Assembly (NCBI GenBank): GCA_002633005.1 | Contig: NMRA01000125.1 | Coordinates: 100,970-164,969 of the forward strand | Direction of reading: 5' to 3' | DNA from: Phoronis australis | Taxonomy: Eukaryota; Phoronida; Phoronidae | Length of the DNA: 64,000 nt | Shown: positions 58,951 through 64,000 of the stretch, in pieces | How the letters are laid out: each line of letters begins with the position of its first letter | Position numbering within the stretch: the stretch's first letter is position 1 | The notes under the pieces: model-generated | Told to the model about the DNA's origin: nothing | The model's database searches: none | The model's input: the letters and a program-made list of their open reading frames with translations, nothing else | Made by a program: the position numbers and the translations under genes

Positions 58951-60991
58951 TCTCTACTGTGGAAGGAGTCGAGTCGCAAATCATACCACCTGGGGTAACT
59001 AAGAGACACTATGGTTACATTTTATAGAGAAATGGAAATTGAGGTTAAACAAAAGGACAGAACAACGCGCACGTCAGATAGCTACGGTAAAATTCTCATT
59101 CATCTGAGTAGAGTTTTTTGAGTAGGGAGATTAAACCTTGAGCCTGATGTCATGCCAAGAAAGGTATAGTTTTAAAACATGAACACCAAATTAATAAATA
59201 GATTTGCTGAAACAAAACAACAAACAATTTCATATTACAATAATTCACTGCCTGTTTAGCACACAATATGGCAAACAAATGAAATTTTATTTTGTCAAAT
59301 TTCTGCACAAAAATAAAGATTAAGAAAAGTTTAGTCTCATTGCTGTTTAACTGCAGCCTAGTTTGTACTTTAAAGACATCATAAAACAGCATTTGGTGAA
59401 GTAATTGCGAATGAAGGGTAATACAGCAACTAGGTATTATTGCATGACACCAACTTGTAAGACAGACTACATAACTTTCCTCTGAAGTGAAAATAGAAAC
59501 CAATCCTCACATCGAGCATCAATCAAGGTGTCAAAAACACATTGAAGGGAAACAAAGACCTCATTGACATAAAACACATTGTTTTTAAAAAACAGGTTAA
59601 CATTGTTTTGAAATTCCCTAGTTGCTCCCCAGTCTATCATTAGGCAACCACAAATCCCTTTGGCAATAGTAAATCTCTTTCAAGTGTGATATTCCCTCCT
59701 AAGAACCAGACAAAAAGAGACTGAGATGGAGATGTCACAGGCACAAGGCCTTTGGTTATGTACACAGCGGCAAATGGGAGAGGATTTTTAACAAAATATC
59801 TGTGAACAATGTTTTCTTAAAGCAACTTGGATTGATTGAAATTGCAATTCTCGGCTTGTTTGGATGAAAGGGAAGCATTGTTGATGTCGTATTCCATGGT
59901 TTGCATGACATGACTGTACACACAGTTACCTTGTGTGCAGTTATGATGCCTAAGCAAACAGAGGGTCGGTGGTTTTTATGAAGCGTGCCAATGTTTACCT
60001 GTGAACTTTACTGAACAATTAATGCCCCATTAGGTGCTATTTTGCCAATACGCTCAAAGAAAAGCCAAAATGTCCCGCCATACAAGAAATATACTGGTGC
60101 AGAAATGATAGAACTGGCTAAACATATCAAACAAATTCAGATTGGGCAGTCATGCCAAAGCAGTTCTCAAACGGTGTTCGCAAGAATTTTGACACAATGG
60201 GGAAAAACAGAATGGAAACAAAAAATATTGAAAAATGGTTACTAGAATCTAGACGTTGTCACATTTAACACGTGTTTGTGGTCAAAGTTGATCCTTTCCG
60301 CGCGTCCTTAGCCAGTTTTATCAACATTTTAGGATGGCTGTGACATTTACTCAACAAGTACTCGAAGTGTAAAATGGCTATGGATTTTCTTATTTTGCTA
60401 GACTCTGAAAATAAAAAGCGTGTAGCATTTTGTTTATTTTCCATCTCCTCAACTCAACCTTCCAAACAATCAATAGCAAAAATATACTGTGAGATTAATA
60501 TCAAAGTTTTAACCATGTATAATAGATTGAATGGAGAAAACTGTATAACAGTCAAAATGGTTTCTGTTGCTTTTGAGACGATTGACATGTGCACCAATGT
60601 TTTGGTAAAAAAATAACATCCAATTTGAGACTAGATGCATTAATTTGTGTTTAAGTAAACGGCTCAAGAGATGGCAACAAAGCACCAAACAAATCAAAAG
60701 AGAATCCTGAAATTTGTGGCACAAGTTGAGCACTGATAACAGTGTCAGCAAGTCACATACAGCCATCTCCAAAACAGTGAAGAGAAATGGCTTGGACTTG
60801 ATGGCTGTTTACGTACTTTGAGAGGAGTAGCCCCAACAGATCACTGGATTTCAACTCTAGTATTTCATAGGATGATTCTAAATTCACCCCCCCCCCCAAA
60901 TTCTTACAAGTGTCTTGTCCTGTACTACAAAGACGCCCTGCTGTAATTCAACACTGATCTCCCTTCAGCACATCACTAAAGTCCATTCACA

Positions 60992-61199
60992 GGGTCCTAA
61001 ATTAAAAGCAACCAACCACACCAGACACGAGACAGCTCCAGGGCAATGCTTTGAGAAACGGGGTCCTAAATTAAAACCCCTCCACTACAACGGGCACGAG
61101 GACAGCTCCAGGGCAATGCTTTGAGAAACGGGGTCCTAAATTAAAACCCCTCCAATACAACAGGCACGAGGACAGCTCCAGGGACATGTTTTGAGGAAC
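60992..61199. repeat. 70-bp tandem repeat, three copies
   Basis: GGGTCCTAAATTAAAA starts units at 60992, 61061 and 61131. Each contains ACAGCTCCAGGGCAATGCTT or a close variant. Confidence 0.92.
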
Positions 61200-62150
61200 A
61201 ACAAATCACAGTTCCGCCCCAACTAAGATCAACAGACAACTGGTCAAACCTTTTGATAGTGTGGCAGTAACAATCACCAATAGTTGAACTGAGTTTGTTT
61301 TGACACCTGCTAAGTGAGCTTTAAACAGGTAATTAATTGGCGCTTGCAACAATCTACCTGTTTGTGGGTCCAGACGTGGTTGGTTGAGTAGCTGGTGATT
61401 GGTCAAATTAATAACTGGATCATGTGCTAAAAAGGATACACCAAGGCAGCAGCCACGACCATTTTGACAAAACACTTTTATGTGAATCTCAATCTTAAGT
61501 GAAGATTGTCTAAAAATCTTGAAATCAATCTCTTGAAAATGAAGCATTTTGAACTTTATAAACAAACAAAAGTGAATCAATTATGGAAATGGTCCAACCA
61601 AATGAAGTTCAGTGACACACAAGTTTATAGTACTCCATATTTAGAGGGTGCTGTAACACTTACATACTTTTCAGCAGTCTCAAGAACAGGAGGAAAACCA
61701 ACATGGAAAAAAGAAAATCAATGTAAAATCAGTGAGTGTACCCTGCTGAGGAACGATATTGGCAAAAGTTCAGATTTTAAGGTTTATCGGAACCCCTGAG
61801 CCATTAACAGTTTGGGGGCCCTAGTGCCTTGAGCTGTCCTGAGTCATCACAATTTTCCAGCCTCTGGTAGTCACAAGTTTTCTCTCGTTGTCATAATTTC
61901 TGAGCACTGCAGAAACCACATATACCGAGCCAGCCCCTTGATGTCGCCATAATTTTCGGGCCTGCCCTCACAATTTCCAAGAAGCCTCGCGGATACAAGG
62001 CTGAGAGCCTCTACTTTGTGTGGGGTACTAAGCTACAACTTTAATGAATAATCCATCACTGCCAAGGTTGTTTGTCCCTAGTCTGTTCATCAAAATGTTG
62101 AGACTGAGTTCAGACATTTCAAGAATTAGTTTGCAGAAACAAGGCCTTAC

Positions 62151-62543
62151 ATGAGACAATGTTATTCTAACCAAATTCTAAAAACAATAAAACACCCTCG
62201 TAACAAACTAGAAAATCTGATATCCACGTCTTCAAAAGAATTCCAAATATACAAACAACAAAATGGAATGCCAGACGACAAGATCGTACTCCGATCAACA
62301 CCGATATTCAGCAGCACGTTTTCGCGCAAACCTGCAAAAATTAGCAGACAACAAAGCCTAACATTGCTCCAAGACATCAGAGTACAATACGAGACAATGT
62401 CACGGAGCGAGACTGGCAAACACGGAGCAGGTTCGTTGTCCAAACTTGCATGGCTTCCAATGTTCATTTCCAACATACACTGTTTGACATTTGCAAACAC
62501 AGATACTCTGCATGATAAACACAGACAGTTTACTGCCACCTAA
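62151..62543 (+). CDS. Unidentified open frame of 130 codons
   Basis: An ATG-to-stop frame rich in Ser, Gln and Lys, in a locally GC-richer patch with several CpG dinucleotides. The opposite strand is also open for 125 codons, so length alone is not persuasive. No domain, signal peptide or splice site pair is recognised; a retroelement relic or chance are both possible. Confidence 0.18.
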   Translation: MRQCYSNQILKTIKHPRNKLENLISTSSKEFQIYKQQNGMPDDKIVLRSTPIFSSTFSRKPAKISRQQSLTLLQDIRVQYETMSRSETGKHGAGSLSKLAWLPMFISNIHCLTFANTDTLHDKHRQFTAT

Positions 62544-64000
62544 AGGGTATTTACTAGGCAATTACATGCCACTTAATAGGTAAAACTGTTTTTGTAAACA
62601 ACTGTTTGGCAGGATATGCTACTGGTGTAACAGCTATTAGTATTCTTGACAACAAACTTGACTGAGGATAAATGCATGAAATGTGTACAGAGAGCATATA
62701 CGCTCTCACAACACAGACGCCTCATTGCCGAAATACACATCCGAAGTTCAAAGTTTACGAATTTTGCATGATTTTCCATATTTATGTAAAAAGGAACTTA
62801 GGAGTTTTCATCACAATAGCACAACCCACAGGTATTGTTTTCACTTTACATTAACTGAAAGTACACTTTTCACTTGTCAGTCAAAATATCTCGCTTAGGA
62901 CCATATCACAAAATAAGTAGACCTCAGTTTTTGCTAAATTACTCAACGAAAGCTTTAGATAATCTTAAGCTGTGCTTAGCTGGATAAAAAAACAAAAATT
63001 AAGTACAAGTCAACCTTTAACTGTCATAAAATCAGTATCGCAACGTTCCTTGTCGTAACAGGATTCTATATCTGTTATCAACATGAACCATCAATGGCTC
63101 AAGAAAACACTTGAGGTTATTGGGGTTAGCAACCCCAAAATTGCAAATTTGAAAATTACATGTGTACGTACTGTTTATGGCTTAACATTTTAATGGTAAC
63201 CATGCTGTTTCCTAGATTTGCAAGATTTTACAGTTGACAAGTCTTGAAGCTTGAGGTTGAGATGAAATGATCTGGTTGACCATGACACTTACAAGATATC
63301 AATGTTTAACAGAACTTTCCTGCTGCTCATTCGCATCATTAGGTGGTGAAATGAAACAATCATATTTCTGTTTCTTACAACATGGCACCATGTAAATAAA
63401 CCTAAAATCAGCATTTTTGTGCATATCAGTCTGAAGAAATTCCTGGAAACCACAAATCGATTTCCCTAAAACATTTCACATAATCGCGAAAAGAGAATCC
63501 AACAGCGCCTGCTGAGTAACAACCAAAAAGCTTGAGAAAGTATTAAAGCATGCGGGAACAGAAACAGCCAAACATGTCACAATTATTCTTACAGATGCAT
63601 TATTAAACCAACAATTGCAGGTGTTGAAATGACAGATTTACACCAATGAATACACACAGGTAGGCAATAAAAACAGCAGCAATGCACAAATCCCTGGCCA
63701 TCCTCCTCAACAATGGCTTGTTGGCAAACAAATGACCAACGTCACTTAATCTTGGATAAACACAGAGCTGAGTTGAAATGGCCAGTGTACAGTACTTAAT
63801 ATGTCTAATAGCTCAGGAAAAATATTATGATAGCCGAAATCACAGATACAAATGCATTTAGCAAGAAAAAGAATAACATTTCCAGGGTTCTACTGCAGGG
63901 TCTTTGTTAACTTAAAGACTTGGTTACTTGAGCAGTTTGTAATGTTTAATGAAGAGATTGTGAAGCTTCATATAATGTCTCTAAGAAAATAATTGCGCCA

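Larger units (their letters stand above)
56172..63999. other. Region downstream of the Dae4-like gene without supported genes
   Basis: AT-rich, repeat-bearing sequence. The first AATAAA downstream on the plus strand (57110) lies inside repeat family C and could end the Dae4-like transcript, though it is about 940 bp past the stop. Two overlapping open frames of 125-130 codons at 62151-62543, one per strand, show no recognisable domain. Confidence 0.5.

Overview
This is an AT-rich, intron-containing animal nuclear sequence with two assembly blemishes: an N gap at 12212-12596 and single Ns at 25085 and 33762. Short exons sit in kilobase-scale introns, GT-AG junctions keep phase, and the DNA is crowded with MITEs, minisatellites and a tRNA-derived SINE. 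The gene set is a SUMO-interacting-motif gene, APC4, a Tae4/Dae4-like secreted protein and a P2X7-tail-like domain. It suggests an invertebrate metazoan such as a lancelet, hemichordate, mollusc or annelid; I cannot decide which.

Layout. 1-13.2 kb is repeat-rich with no complete gene. It holds a hAT-type MITE with an 8-bp target duplication, two minisatellites, two related elements marked by an ACTTGGCG palindrome, a tRNA-derived SINE head and a GC-rich inverted-repeat element. It also has a minus-strand exon-like fragment of a P2X7 C-terminal-type cysteine domain (7.9-8.2 kb) and one unidentified plus-strand exon candidate (10.7 kb). 13.2-23.7 kb is a plus-strand gene. Its first coding exon carries four SUMO-interacting motifs, three of them in exact 62-residue tandem repeats, and is followed by helical exons that splice in phase. 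The architecture resembles SIMC1/SLF2, the Nse5/6-like cofactors of SMC5/6. 28.2-33.3 kb holds the last three coding exons of ANAPC4 on the minus strand, so the two genes converge.

33.3-53.4 kb is AT-rich and I could identify no further ANAPC4 exon in it. 53.4-56.2 kb holds the most interesting gene, a two-exon plus-strand gene for a 228-residue secreted protein. One exon is a signal peptide and the other is a complete domain of the type VI secretion amidase effector 4 (Tae4) family, known in animals as Dae4. The positions I align with the catalytic Cys and His carry Thr and Phe, and there is an added basic tail, so it looks like a secreted pseudoenzyme. A TATA box about 1 kb upstream may be its promoter. 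56.2-64 kb is repeat-rich with no supported gene.

One caveat on arrangement: the ANAPC4 introns seen are 1.4 and 3.1 kb and most of that gene is missing, so its 5' part may run past the Dae4-like gene, which would then be nested in an ANAPC4 intron on the opposite strand. All identifications rest on reading translations and remembered family features; no database search was run.
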